Shown in pieces: positions 26,876 to 35,955 of a DNA stretch of 64,000 nucleotides. A program made the translations under genes and the position numbers. The notes under the pieces are model-generated. The model saw nothing but the letters and a program-made list of their open reading frames with translations, was not told the DNA's origin and made no database searches. Position 1 is the first letter of the stretch. Every line of letters begins with the position of its first letter. Origin of the DNA: Gimesia algae (GTDB taxonomy: Bacteria; Planctomycetota; Planctomycetia; Planctomycetales; Planctomycetaceae); the NCBI RefSeq assembly GCF_007746795.1, contig NZ_CP036343.1, positions 3,962,369-4,026,368 of the forward strand. Direction: 5' to 3'.

Positions 26876-27844
26876 ATGCCAGAAGCAGCCCCTCCTGTAG
26901 TCTATGATCCTGTCAGTATGATCAAGCCGAGAAGAAAAATCACCGGGATCTCTGCTGTTCTGCTCCCCTATCTGGAATCGGGGGAAATCGACCGCGATTC
27001 ACTCTCCGCTCATATTTCGCGGACCGCCGAAGTCGGAATCACACCTGCTGTGAATATGGACACAGGTTATGTCAATCTGATTGATGAACCGACCTTTATT
27101 GAAGTCCTGAAAGTGACACAGCAGACCCTCAATGGCGGTTCATTTGTCGCAGGAGCCTTTGTTTCCGATCAGTCAGGCGCAGATTTTGATGCGGCTGGTT
27201 ATCAGAGAAAAATCGATCTGATTCAGTCCCATGGTGGTATTCCTGTCATCTTCCAATCCTTTGGTCTGGTAGAACAGTCGCCTGAGAAAATCATCGCAGC
27301 TTACCAGACGATTGCCACAAATACCGACCGCTTTATCGGGTTTGAATTAACCCGTGATTTGGCGTCGTTCGGTTCTGTTTACGACCTGGATACCTACGAA
27401 GCACTGATGGAAATTCCACAATGCATCGGTGCCAAGCATTCGTCATTTCATCGGGAACCCGAATGGGAACGCCTGCAGTTGCGCGATGCAAAACGTCCCG
27501 ATTTCAAAGTTTTCACAGGCAATGACTTTGGGATTGATATGATTCAGTATGGCAGCGATTACCTGCTGGGCTTAAGTACCTTTGCCCCCGATCTGTTTGC
27601 CAGACGCGATGCGCTCTGGGCTGCCGGTGACCCGGCGTTTTATGAATTGAATGATCAACTGCAATACCTGGGCTACTTCACCTTCCGCAGCCCTTCCCCC
27701 GCTTATAAGCATTCAGCTGCGCAGTTTCTGCATTTACGGGGCTGGATTAAAACAAACCAGACTCACCCCAACAGTCCCACCCGACCTGAAAGTGATATCG
27801 AAGTATTACGCGAACTGGGACAGCGACTCAATGTCATCGATTAA
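26876..27844 (+). CDS. Dihydrodipicolinate synthase family (class I aldolase-like) protein
   Basis: 322-residue TIM-barrel protein of the DapA/N-acetylneuraminate lyase family. These enzymes form a Schiff base between a lysine and pyruvate or a similar keto acid. The lysine is probably K187 in CIGAKHSS, preceding FTGNDFGIDM, where DapA has the conserved GND-like loop. The usual YNxP tyrosine segment is replaced by VIFQSFGLVE, and the substrate-binding GTTGE motif is replaced by MDTGYVN. The protein is therefore unlikely to be the lysine-pathway DapA; a catabolic keto-acid aldolase or dehydratase is more likely. Divergent from the sulfatase gene with a 96-base gap, and ended by a strong terminator. 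Confidence 0.8.
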   Translation: MPEAAPPVVYDPVSMIKPRRKITGISAVLLPYLESGEIDRDSLSAHISRTAEVGITPAVNMDTGYVNLIDEPTFIEVLKVTQQTLNGGSFVAGAFVSDQSGADFDAAGYQRKIDLIQSHGGIPVIFQSFGLVEQSPEKIIAAYQTIATNTDRFIGFELTRDLASFGSVYDLDTYEALMEIPQCIGAKHSSFHREPEWERLQLRDAKRPDFKVFTGNDFGIDMIQYGSDYLLGLSTFAPDLFARRDALWAAGDPAFYELNDQLQYLGYFTFRSPSPAYKHSAAQFLHLRGWIKTNQTHPNSPTRPESDIEVLRELGQRLNVID

Positions 27845-27846
27845 TC

Positions 27847-27897
27847 AAAAACTCCCCATTACCGGACCAGTAATGGGGAGTTTTTATTTATTTTAAA
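27847..27897. terminator. Bidirectional intrinsic terminator
   Basis: A perfect 16-bp stem (AAAAACTCCCCATTAC at 27847-27862 and its complement at 27870-27885) has a 7-base loop. The T-rich run TTTTTATTTATTTT follows on the plus strand and the A-run on the left gives a T-run for the minus strand. It lies between the convergent DapA-like and ferredoxin genes and can serve both. Confidence 0.92.
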
Positions 27898-27910
27898 TAA
27901 TCAGACCGAA

Positions 27911-28189
27911 TCATGAATCAGCCAGAGGCTCTTTCTTTTCGGTGATCACAGGGAGTTCCTGTGATTTGTCGGCATTGATCTGAGTATATTCTTGCCATTT
28001 TTCTGGAAGATTGTCCTCATGAAAAATTGCCTCAACCGGGCATTCAGGCACGCAAGCTTCACAATCGATGCACTCATCGGGATTGATGTATACCATTGAT
28101 TCCCCTTCGTAGAAACATTCTACGGGGCAAACCACGACACAATCTGTATATTTGCAATTGAAGCAAGCCTCTGTAACCACGTGTGCCAT
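27911..28189 (-). CDS. fdxA: 7Fe ferredoxin ([3Fe-4S][4Fe-4S])
   Basis: Small cytoplasmic electron carrier of 92 residues. The cysteine pattern matches Azotobacter-type FdI/FdxA: C9, C17 and C50 in the positions that hold the [3Fe-4S] cluster; C21, C40, C43 and C46 in those that hold the [4Fe-4S] cluster; C12 is the free cysteine. Motifs [13 protein letters not shown] and [16 protein letters not shown] frame them. An acidic/lysine-rich tail of about 25 residues follows the cluster domain. AAAGGAA lies five bases before the ATG (plus-strand 28195-28201), a clear ribosome binding site. The redox partner is not evident from the neighbours. Confidence 0.95.
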   Translation of the reverse strand: MAHVVTEACFNCKYTDCVVVCPVECFYEGESMVYINPDECIDCEACVPECPVEAIFHEDNLPEKWQEYTQINADKSQELPVITEKKEPLADS

Positions 28190-28766
28190 GAGTTTTCCTT
28201 TCTGGACATTGCTCTGAATAATTAGGCAAAAACTGCTCGAAGCCTTCTCAGAGATTATAGGCTTCTGCTATCAAAAAACTACCAGTCTTGCTGAAACAGC
28301 CTGATTACAGTCCAGTAAGACCGGTATTTCATGTTATATAGTCGATTTTGGAATGTCGTTTCAACCTCGAACTCTCGATTCATAGTAGATCTCGCAAAAA
28401 CACGTGTCAAGACTGCAAAAAACTCTGTCAATCTTGAGTATGGTACTACTATCGGCAATCCCCAGAACAATCATTGACTGATTGCCGAATTCGCTGCCCC
28501 AGCCCGTTTCCAGCCCTCAAAATGACCAAAGTTCAAACGAGCCAGTTTTCAGTTCGACACATATTGACATAAAAGGGTTCTCAACATAATCTACCGACGA
28601 AATTTCGATTTGTTATTGAGAATTCCAGGATGGAAATCCTCTCAAAATGATCGATCTCTCAATGTCTAACCTGATAATTTGGTGTACCAAATCTCTCAAA
28701 ACTACCATTTTGACCGGTTTTTGAGCACGGAACTCCCCGGATTCCCATAGCGAATGGAGTCGCTGA
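28190..28766. other. 577-base divergent intergenic region with repeated TCTCAA motifs
   Basis: This region lies between the ferredoxin (minus) and aminotransferase (plus) genes. No gene is seen. It holds several copies of a TCTCAA-type heptamer or its complement: TTCTCAA 28578-28584, TTGAGAA 28616-28622, CTCTCAA 28639-28645, TCTCTCAA 28655-28662 and 28692-28699, TTTTTGAG 28718-28725. A CGAAATTTCG palindrome lies at 28598-28607, inside the first pair. The first copy falls inside the spacer of a possible promoter. Confidence 0.4.
28564..28590 (+). promoter_or_regulatory. Candidate promoter for the DegT aminotransferase gene
   Basis: A consensus TTGACA at 28564-28569 is followed by CATAAT at 28585-28590, with a 15-base spacer that is two bases shorter than ideal. 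TTCTCAA (28578-28584), one arm of an inverted repeat, lies in the spacer, where a bound repressor would block the polymerase. The leader would be about 170 bases long. Confidence 0.35.
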
Positions 28767-29966
28767 ATGACAAACAACACCCCTACCCCAGTCCCCTTCA
28801 TCAATCTTGTTGCACAATATCAGAGAATCAAATCGGAGGTTCAGGAAGCAGTCCTGAAAGTATTCGATGACCAGTCCTTTGTACTGGGTGACGAAGTTGC
28901 CGAATTTGAGTGCGATATCGCAGAATATTGTGATTCCCGAAATGCGATCGGGGTCGCCTCTGGTACTGATGCCTTACTACTGGCTCTAATGGCTTTGGAA
29001 ATCGGACCCGGTGATGAAGTGATAACCAGCCCGTTCACATTCTTTGCAACGGGCAGCTGTATCGCACGCGTCGGTGCAACCCCCGTGTTTGCGGACATTG
29101 ACCCTGTCAGCTTCAATCTGTGCCCTGATTCAATTGAAAATAAAATCACCGATAAGACGAAAGCGATCATGCCAGTCCACATTTTTGGACAATGTGCCGA
29201 CATGGAACCAATCTGGAGAAATGCGGTTCGCAATGGTATTCCTGTCATTGAAGATGCCGCACAAGCCATCGGTGCAGAATATCGCGGACGTCGTGCCGGT
29301 GTCCTTGGTACCGTGGGCTGCTTCAGCTTCTTCCCCACCAAGAACCTGGGTGGGGCCGGCGATGGCGGATTAGTGACAACTGACGATCCAGATCTGGCAA
29401 CACGAATCCGACGCTTAAGAGTCCATGGCGACCTGGGTGGCTACCAGCATGCCGAAATCGGAATTAACAGCCGACTGGATGCGCTGCAGGCGGCAGTTCT
29501 GCGTGTCAAACTGCGTCACCTTGATAAGTGGACAACCGAGCGTCAGGAAAACGCAAGACGATACAATGCCCTGTTCCGGCACTATCAGTTACTCGACTGT
29601 GTAGAACCTCCCACGGTTCTCCCTGATCGACGCCATGTTTACAACCAGTACAGCGTTCGAGTGAAGGGCGGTCAACGGGATAAAGTCCTTCAGGATCTGC
29701 GCGAGAAGCATATCGGTTGTGCCATCTATTACCCTCGTCCACTTCATTTACAGCAATGTTTTGAATACCTGGGCTGCAAAGCTGGCGATCTTCCTCAGAC
29801 CGAACTGATCACCAGTGAATGCCTGGCTCTGCCGATCTTCTCAGAATTGACGGAAGTGCAACAGGAAACAGTAGTTCGTGGAATCGCCGAAAGCTTAGGA
29901 CGACTTTCTTCACCGCAATTCCCTACGCTTTATTCCGATACTCCGCAAATCTCAAAAGCGGCCTGA
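28767..29966 (+). CDS. DegT/DnrJ/EryC1/StrS family aminotransferase
   Basis: PLP-dependent sugar aminotransferase of 399 residues, which converts a nucleotide-linked keto sugar to an amino sugar for surface glycans. Fold type I motifs are present: GVASGTDALLLAL (62-74), EVITSPFTFFAT (84-95), PVIEDAAQAIGA with the PLP-ring Asp (D163), and the Schiff-base lysine K192 in SFFPTKNLGGAGDGG. INSRLDALQAAVLRVKL follows, as usual for the family. TGGAG lies about eight bases before ATG 28767. The closest neighbours do not encode nucleotide-sugar enzymes, so the substrate is open. A strong terminator closes the unit, which looks monocistronic. Confidence 0.92.
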   Translation: MTNNTPTPVPFINLVAQYQRIKSEVQEAVLKVFDDQSFVLGDEVAEFECDIAEYCDSRNAIGVASGTDALLLALMALEIGPGDEVITSPFTFFATGSCIARVGATPVFADIDPVSFNLCPDSIENKITDKTKAIMPVHIFGQCADMEPIWRNAVRNGIPVIEDAAQAIGAEYRGRRAGVLGTVGCFSFFPTKNLGGAGDGGLVTTDDPDLATRIRRLRVHGDLGGYQHAEIGINSRLDALQAAVLRVKLRHLDKWTTERQENARRYNALFRHYQLLDCVEPPTVLPDRRHVYNQYSVRVKGGQRDKVLQDLREKHIGCAIYYPRPLHLQQCFEYLGCKAGDLPQTELITSECLALPIFSELTEVQQETVVRGIAESLGRLSSPQFPTLYSDTPQISKAA

Positions 29967-29997
29967 ACAGAATAAAACGACTTAACCGTCATTCTCT

Positions 29998-30037
29998 ATC
30001 CCACTGATTTCATCCTGAAATCAGTGGGATTTTTTTA
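29998..30037 (+). terminator. Intrinsic terminator after the aminotransferase gene
   Basis: A perfect 14-bp stem, ATCCCACTGATTTC (29998-30011) and GAAATCAGTGGGAT (30017-30030), has a 5-base loop and is followed by TTTTTT at 30031-30036. Confidence 0.93.
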
Positions 30038-30292
30038 TGCTTGCTACAAGCTGTAAACTCAGCTGCCCGTCAAACCAGGCACCAGACTCACCCCATTTTA
30101 CACAACCGGACGACCAGTCGTTGTACCACTCGAAAAATCATTAAAAATGGCAGGGAAATCCCACCTGAGCGATATTCGTCGTGTAGATTTAAGTAGATGA
30201 AATTAATTTCCTGCATTGGTGTGCAAAGCATCCACGACATTATCCAAACTCCTGCCATAATACTGATACTGATCGGCAGTTAAGGAGATCAC
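30038..30292. other. Intergenic region before the 30293 gene
   Basis: With the terminator, the gap between genes is 326 bases. The only feature identified in this part is AGGAG at about 30282-30286, the ribosome binding site for ATG 30293. No convincing promoter pair or RNA element was found. Confidence 0.5.
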
Positions 30293-32224
30293 ATGCCGAC
30301 TCTATTTCGAAGTGCAACAATTCGATTGCTGGTGGCCTTGATTCTCAGTGGCCCCGCTCTGGTTCTGTTACACGCGGAAGAAGCCCGAAAAGAACCAGAC
30401 CCGACTGCCGGTAAGACGGCGATTGCCCTCAATTACTGCCGTGCCTCATTCTACCGCATCAAGAAATCAGGCACCAAAGAGGTCATGTTTGAAGAGCGGG
30501 AAAAGATTCTGAACAATTTGAATCTGAATGGAATTGGAGACGAGAAAGTCGTCAAACTTTACTCTGCTGTTCTGGACGAAATCGGACAGGTGGAGATCGC
30601 GGATCAGGAACGGGAATACTTCAAGAATAAGCACAAGTATCACGCTCGCCAGAAAATGGCCACCAATGCACTGGCTTTAACTACAGATGTGTTGACGCTG
30701 CAATTCGGTAGTGCAGTCCGCAATGGAGCCAACAGTTGGTGGGACTATCGAAATGTCGAAGCCCAGAAAGATCTGGATGTCTGGAAAGTAGACAAAGAAC
30801 GTATGGAAGCGGTCATTTCCCGCTCCACCCTGTTTCTGGATACGTTCTGGAAACTGGCTCAGGAAAAACATATTCCCGATGACTGGTTGATTCGTGACGA
30901 CGACCTTGAAACCCTGGATCAGGCGATGCAGGAGCAGAACCCGCGCGTGCGGTTGCGCATTCTAAAACGCCTGGAACGCTTTATGAGTCATTACCCACCC
31001 TACTGGTACTATGTTGCGCGTACACAGCAGGCACAGGGACAGCTCTTTGCTGCCTCGCATACTTACACCGAGCTGGCGAACCTGGGTGATGGATATTTCC
31101 GCCGCGATGACATGCTGGCATCGGGAACGGCGAATCTCGCCGGGATCCGCGATTATCTGGGGCAACCAGATGCCGCGAAAATGGCGCTCAAATCGCAGAC
31201 CTACTCCAGTGATGTCTGGGAAGCGAACCTGCTCTGCTCCCGAATCCTGCAAAAGTATCAGCAACCTGACGAAGCGGAAGAAGCGATTCTGCGTAATCTG
31301 GATGTCGACCTGGAGACAAACCAGAGTTCGGTCGCTTTACTCTCACTCTATTACGCCACGAATGATAAAACGAAAATGATGGCACAATTGAATCAGCCCA
31401 AAATCGTGCAGGCTGTTCCCGTGCCGACATTAATTCAATGTGCCATGTTCCTGGGAGCAGAAAGAATGCCTCCCGTGGCAGCTTCTCAAATCGCTTCTTC
31501 TCTGTATGTATACCCTCAATTGCATTTTGGTGCAGATGATATCGTGATTGCCTCGACAGGCAACTGGCATTTGCATATGTCGAATGCAGAATTAGTAATG
31601 GCAAACAAAACCTATACACGCCCGAGAATGGCGGCCGGGAACAACGAAGTACACGCACGTTTTGAACGCGTTGCTGAGTTTGGAAACCCATTTGGAAATA
31701 CAAATGTGGCCTATTCTCAACCCAGATTACGTTTGAAATATCCAGATGGATCCAGCCTGGAACTGAAGCTCTCTTCCTCACCGCAGGAACGAACTCTGCC
31801 GGACTCCGGAAATCTCTTGACGGCCTTAAAAGCGCCCCCCGGTCAGCACTATCGCATCGTGGGAGCAGAAATCCAGGGACAGACCATCGCGTTTAACAGG
31901 AATGCGATTGAAGATGATGGCCGACGAATTGTACGACAGAATCCTGCTCGTCCTGCTGAAGCACCACTGATGTCACAAGGTGTTCCTCAGCCTCAACTCA
32001 AGCCTGAGCAACAACAATTGCAGGCACAGTCGGCCCCTAAACTGCCGACTTTGTCGGTACCGGATCTTTCAACCCCTGATCTGCCGGCGATTCCGAATTC
32101 TCCACCGCCGATCCCGGCACTCTCTTTCGATCTGGAATCCATAGAAGAGCCAAAACAGCGTCAAAAGAACAAAGGGACGGTCGTCAGCTTTCCCGCCCCT
32201 CCAGCAGAGACGAATGTACCGTAA
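30293..32224 (+). CDS. Exported TPR-like protein with a proline-rich tail, unknown function
   Basis: Unrecognised 643-residue exported protein. A signal peptide runs to about residue 29 (hydrophobic core LLVALILSGPALVLL). Residues 40-180 are helical and include ALALTTDVLTLQFGSAVRNG, a weakly hydrophobic stretch. Residues 215-380 look like TPR-type repeats (MSHYPPYWYYVARTQQAQGQ, AASHTYTELANLGDGYF, YQQPDEAEEAILRNLDVDLE). A beta-rich part follows, near 415-540. The last 100 residues are rich in Pro, Gln and Ser with repeated PDL/LP motifs, probably disordered. AGGAG precedes the ATG. It stands alone after a terminator. Probably a periplasmic or envelope scaffold, by inference only. Confidence 0.72.
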   Translation: MPTLFRSATIRLLVALILSGPALVLLHAEEARKEPDPTAGKTAIALNYCRASFYRIKKSGTKEVMFEEREKILNNLNLNGIGDEKVVKLYSAVLDEIGQVEIADQEREYFKNKHKYHARQKMATNALALTTDVLTLQFGSAVRNGANSWWDYRNVEAQKDLDVWKVDKERMEAVISRSTLFLDTFWKLAQEKHIPDDWLIRDDDLETLDQAMQEQNPRVRLRILKRLERFMSHYPPYWYYVARTQQAQGQLFAASHTYTELANLGDGYFRRDDMLASGTANLAGIRDYLGQPDAAKMALKSQTYSSDVWEANLLCSRILQKYQQPDEAEEAILRNLDVDLETNQSSVALLSLYYATNDKTKMMAQLNQPKIVQAVPVPTLIQCAMFLGAERMPPVAASQIASSLYVYPQLHFGADDIVIASTGNWHLHMSNAELVMANKTYTRPRMAAGNNEVHARFERVAEFGNPFGNTNVAYSQPRLRLKYPDGSSLELKLSSSPQERTLPDSGNLLTALKAPPGQHYRIVGAEIQGQTIAFNRNAIEDDGRRIVRQNPARPAEAPLMSQGVPQPQLKPEQQQLQAQSAPKLPTLSVPDLSTPDLPAIPNSPPPIPALSFDLESIEEPKQRQKNKGTVVSFPAPPAETNVP

Positions 32225-32432
32225 AACAATCGCTTTAACGGTACTCGCTGTGCGGTAATCAGAAAACTACTCCTGGAAATAGTAGTCATGTGGTCGGGTC
32301 TCCGGTATGATACCCACAGAGATTCGTGAGCCTGAACAAGATTTCGGGCGTTTTTTCGAAATCGGAGTGATTTGTAAAACCTGTTCGCAGCGCTTTGAAT
32401 TGACTGCGAACCCCACGTGCTTGAGCCCCAAA

Positions 32433-33539
32433 ATGCTGCCTTCTGAAAATGAGATCCCACAGACTTCTGCAACTGAAGTCTCATCGCTGCCCTTAATCAC
32501 CGACTTGACCCGCGATCAGCTGGCGCAATGGTGCATTGAGCATGAATCTTCTTCATATCGCGCAGATCAGATTCGGCGTTGGATCTTCACCAAACGTGTT
32601 AATGACTTTGATGCGATGCACGATATTTCCAAGAAGTTTCGAGATCTCCTCAAGGAGAACTTTCGGCTCTTTTCAACCAGCATTGTCAAACATCAGACCT
32701 CCAGAGATCGCACGGAAAAACTGTTGCTTGAACTGCACGACGGACATCACGTCGAGTGTGTGCTGATGCGTGAACCCAAAAGAAACACCGTCTGTATCAG
32801 CACACAGGTTGGTTGTGCCATGGGTTGTGTTTTCTGCGCCAGCGGATTATTGGGTTTAACCCGAAATCTGACGATGGGGGAAATCCTGGAACAGATTTTA
32901 CGCCTGGATCGAGTGATCGGGGAAGAAGAACGCATCTCAAATATCGTAGTCATGGGAATTGGTGAACCGCTGGCGAACCTGTCAGCCTTGATCCCCGCTT
33001 TAGATACGCTGAATCATAAAGGCGGGATGGGGATCGGAGCCCGCAAAATCACAGTCTCCACTGTCGGACTGCCTGTCAAAATCCGCGAACTGGCAGATGT
33101 CAACAAGTCTTACATCCTTGCCGTTTCACTGCACGCACCGAATGACACACTACGAGATCAGATCGTTCCCACCAATCACAAAATTGGTATTCAGAAAATT
33201 CTTGATGCGACCGACTATTATTACGTAACGACTGGCAGACGTGTCACATTTGAATATATCCTGCTGGCAGGAGTCAACGACAGTCCCGCCCAGGCACATG
33301 AGCTGGCTGGCCTGCTGAAGCACCGCAATGCCCATGTGAATCTGATACCCGCCAATGGGGTCCAGGAGACCGGCTACCAGACTCCCACGACAGAAGACGT
33401 TGACCGCTTCTTCATGACACTTGCTAAGGGTGGTGTCAATGTGACGGTCCGGAAACGCAAGGGGGATGATATCGATGCTGCCTGCGGACAGTTAAGGCTG
33501 AATCGCGAAAAAGAAAAAGACCTGGTACAGATTCAGTAA
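32433..33539 (+). CDS. rlmN: 23S rRNA (adenine(2503)-C(2))-methyltransferase
   Basis: Radical SAM enzyme that methylates C2 of A2503 in 23S rRNA, and of A37 in some tRNAs, tuning translation accuracy. The cluster motif C-x3-C-x2-C is in QVGCAMGCVFCASGLLGL. GIGEPLANL, STVGLPVKIREL and LAVSLHAPND are family hallmarks. The C-terminal GDDIDAACGQL contains the catalytic cysteine that forms the methyl-protein intermediate. The frame is open from an ATG at 32307 (410 residues). ATG 32433 is preferred because it gives 368 residues, the normal family length; neither start has a clear Shine-Dalgarno site. The extra 42 residues would include a CKTC pair. Confidence 0.93.
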   Translation: MLPSENEIPQTSATEVSSLPLITDLTRDQLAQWCIEHESSSYRADQIRRWIFTKRVNDFDAMHDISKKFRDLLKENFRLFSTSIVKHQTSRDRTEKLLLELHDGHHVECVLMREPKRNTVCISTQVGCAMGCVFCASGLLGLTRNLTMGEILEQILRLDRVIGEEERISNIVVMGIGEPLANLSALIPALDTLNHKGGMGIGARKITVSTVGLPVKIRELADVNKSYILAVSLHAPNDTLRDQIVPTNHKIGIQKILDATDYYYVTTGRRVTFEYILLAGVNDSPAQAHELAGLLKHRNAHVNLIPANGVQETGYQTPTTEDVDRFFMTLAKGGVNVTVRKRKGDDIDAACGQLRLNREKEKDLVQIQ

Positions 33540-33746
33540 CGACGGTATCTAGAGCGCATCACATTTAACATAGCGTCCCCCAATTTTATATACTCGGCCC
33601 AAATGGCCTTGAAGACGCTACAGTAAAACGGGACATAGTCTAGTGGTCTATCAATCCTGTATTGGCAGGTGGTCAATGTCAGGCGAGCACGCCATCGAGC
33701 GTGCGGACCATTTCGACCAACGTGCCATTCCAAGTCTGATAAGACT
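33540..33746. other. Convergent intergenic region with two small hairpins
   Basis: This gap between rlmN and the minus-strand lipoprotein gene contains GCACGC-CATCGA-GCGTGC at 33687-33704 and AGTCT-GATA-AGACT close to the lipoprotein stop. Neither has a T-tract in either direction, so they are not called terminators. Confidence 0.35.
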
Positions 33747-34178
33747 CTAATCCAGATCAAAGTCTTTGGGATCGAAGTTGACCAGCACGTCATCACGGAA
33801 GATCAGGTAGACGCTGCGACCACTTTCGTCAGGTCCCCAGCGATATGCCTCGTCAGACGTACGAAACGTTCCACCGGTGGCTTTGAGCCACTTGGAAGCT
33901 TCCTGAAATTCACCTTCTTCGCCGATCTCTATTTCCACGCTGTTCCGTGACATTCCAGAATACAGACGATTCTTAAGTATCCAGTTCAAAGCTTTGGGAT
34001 CTCGCTTGGTTTGAAACTGCATACGATAGTCTTCTGCCCGGCTGACTCGTTTTTCAGCCTTGTGCGTTGTGGCCATCGATTCAGAATCCCACTCAGGTAG
34101 TGTTTCACAACCTGAACTCCAGAGAAGAATTGAGATACAACAAAGCATCCACGGCGCCACACATCGAAGGTTGGCCAT
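33747..34178 (-). CDS. Small putative lipoprotein, unknown function
   Basis: 143-residue protein with a lipoprotein signal peptide: hydrophobic MLCCISILLW and lipobox SSGC with the cysteine at residue 24. The mature part is charged and helical at first (HKAEKRVSRAEDYRMQF) and ends in a beta-rich domain (SRNSVEIEIGEEGEF, YRWGPDESGRSVYLIFRDD) that recalls the small BamE/SmpA-like fold by size and pattern. That comparison is tentative. The start is ATG 34178 because AGGTGG (plus-strand 34187-34192) lies eight bases upstream; the ATG two codons earlier is too close to it. Convergent with rlmN. Confidence 0.72.
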   Translation of the reverse strand: MANLRCVAPWMLCCISILLWSSGCETLPEWDSESMATTHKAEKRVSRAEDYRMQFQTKRDPKALNWILKNRLYSGMSRNSVEIEIGEEGEFQEASKWLKATGGTFRTSDEAYRWGPDESGRSVYLIFRDDVLVNFDPKDFDLD

Positions 34179-34518
34179 GATCATATCCACCTGATAGAAG
34201 AAAAATTGTCGGAGGCAATTCACTGCCGCGATGTGTCCGCCACAGCAATTTATTGAGAGAAGTGAAAAGGGAGACAGAACTGTCCCCTGAAAAGCAGACG
34301 TTTTCTAACAGAATTGTGGCTTTCTGCCAAGATCAATCTTCAGTCAGTAAAAACTGACATAAAAGCCTACTAATATAAAACTTATGTAAATCAGGTTGCT
34401 TCAGGAATGAAATCAGCAGCCTGCCTGGGTTGTCAGATTCTGTCAGCACGTCTATTCTAAATTCGTCTGGGTTTTTGTGATTTACGTGGCTTCCACTTAC
34501 CATAAAGGATTGATCAAT
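34179..34518. other. 340-base divergent intergenic region with hairpins
   Basis: This region separates the lipoprotein (minus) and aldehyde dehydrogenase (plus) genes. It contains a bulged hairpin around 34268-34288 (AGGGAGACAG / CTGTCCCCT) and a perfect 6-bp stem GTCAGT-AAAA-ACTGAC at 34343-34358. A promoter for the dehydrogenase gene is listed separately. No gene was found. Confidence 0.4.
34430..34458 (+). promoter_or_regulatory. Probable sigma70-type promoter of the aldehyde dehydrogenase gene
   Basis: TTGTCA at 34430-34435, a 17-base spacer and TATTCT at 34453-34458. It would place the transcript start about 55 bases before the ATG at 34519. Confidence 0.5.
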
Positions 34519-35937
34519 ATGAAAATGTTTTGCGCGGGACAATGGCAGGAAACCTCAAAAACAATCAATGTGATCAACCCCTTTGACCAGTCAGTCATTG
34601 ATACGATCCCGCAGGGGAGTGGCGACGATGTTTTGAAAGCGGTCTCGGTTCTGGAGCAGGGTGCCCGCATCATGAAATCCATGACCGCTTATGATCGCAG
34701 TCTGATCCTCCAGAAAGCGTCTGAATTGATGCTGGAGCGAAAAGATGATTTCGCACGGACCATCAGTCTGGAAGAAGGCAAAATTCTGGCAGAGAGTCAG
34801 GTCGAAGCAATTCGCAGTGCCGAAGTGATCCGACTGTCAGGGGAAGAAGCCCGGCGCATGACGGGGGAAATGATTCCCCTCGAAGGGAATGCTGGCGGAC
34901 AGAACAAACTCGGGTTTACCCTGCGTGTTCCCTGTGGAATCGTGGCCGCCATTACCCCTTTTAATTTCCCTTTAAATCTCGTCTGCCATAAAGTTGGCCC
35001 CGCCATTGCAGCCGGGAACGCGATCCTCATCAAACCGGCCAGCGATACCCCATTGTCGGCGCTCAAGTTGACCGAGCTTCTGCTGGAAGCCGGTTTGCCC
35101 AAAGAAGCGATCGCCTGTATTACCGGCCCGGGAGGGGAAATTGGTCGCGCCATTTGTACTGATTCCCGGATTCGCAAAATCAGCTTCACAGGCAGCTATG
35201 AAGTGGGAACTCAAATTTGCGAAATGGCGGGATTGAAGAAAGTCACCATGGAACTCGGGAGTAACAGCCCCGTCATTATCATGGATGACGCTGACCTGGA
35301 AAAGGCAGCAATGGCAGTCAGTATGGCGGGGTACGCCAACGCCGGTCAGGTCTGTATCTCTGCCCAACGCATTCTGACTTCTTCCGCGATCAAGTCTGAT
35401 TTTGTCGACCTGTTAAAATCGAAAGTCGATGCCCTGCACACCGGAAACCAACTGGAAGAATCGACAAAAATTGGCCCGATGGTTCGTGAATCTGACGCCA
35501 CGCGTGTTGAACAATGGGTCAACAACGCGGTCAGCCAGGGCGCGCGACTGGTAACAGGGGGAACACGGCAAGGCGCTATCTATGCCCCGACGATTCTGGA
35601 TAACACCAAACCTGAGATGCAGGTCGAAAAAGATGAGATCTTCGGCCCTGCAGTCGCACTGTCTTACTTCGATGATATCGAGCATGCGATTCAAATGGCC
35701 AATAATACAACTTACGGACTGTCAGCTGGTATCTTTACACAGGATCTCGACCGGGCTATGAAATTTGCCCGTGAAGTGGAGAGTGGCAACCTGCATATCA
35801 ACTGGTCCAGCCAGTGGCGGGCTGATGCAATGCCATATGGCGGATTAAAGCACAGTGGGACAGGAAAGGAAGGCCCTAAGTATGCGATCCAGGAAATGAG
35901 CGAAGAGAAAATGGTGATCATGCACCTGACAGACTGA
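34519..35937 (+). CDS. NAD(P)-dependent aldehyde dehydrogenase
   Basis: Aldehyde dehydrogenase superfamily enzyme of 472 residues that oxidises an aldehyde to an acid. Active-site residues are in place: N149 in TPFNFPLN, K172 in ILIKPASDTP, the FTGSYEVG loop (223-230), E245 in TMELGSNSP and nucleophile C279 in NAGQVCISAQR. The sequence style (shorter N terminus, closing GLKHSGTGKEGPKYAIQEM) resembles the lactaldehyde/phosphonoacetaldehyde/non-phosphorylating GAPDH branch. A role in fucose or rhamnose breakdown is therefore possible but not shown. ATG 34519 is chosen over an upstream GTG at 34477 because AAAGGA lies nine bases before it. Convergent with the PPP phosphatase gene. Confidence 0.92.
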   Translation: MKMFCAGQWQETSKTINVINPFDQSVIDTIPQGSGDDVLKAVSVLEQGARIMKSMTAYDRSLILQKASELMLERKDDFARTISLEEGKILAESQVEAIRSAEVIRLSGEEARRMTGEMIPLEGNAGGQNKLGFTLRVPCGIVAAITPFNFPLNLVCHKVGPAIAAGNAILIKPASDTPLSALKLTELLLEAGLPKEAIACITGPGGEIGRAICTDSRIRKISFTGSYEVGTQICEMAGLKKVTMELGSNSPVIIMDDADLEKAAMAVSMAGYANAGQVCISAQRILTSSAIKSDFVDLLKSKVDALHTGNQLEESTKIGPMVRESDATRVEQWVNNAVSQGARLVTGGTRQGAIYAPTILDNTKPEMQVEKDEIFGPAVALSYFDDIEHAIQMANNTTYGLSAGIFTQDLDRAMKFAREVESGNLHINWSSQWRADAMPYGGLKHSGTGKEGPKYAIQEMSEEKMVIMHLTD

Positions 35938-35955
35938 GCGGATTCCTGTGCGAGG

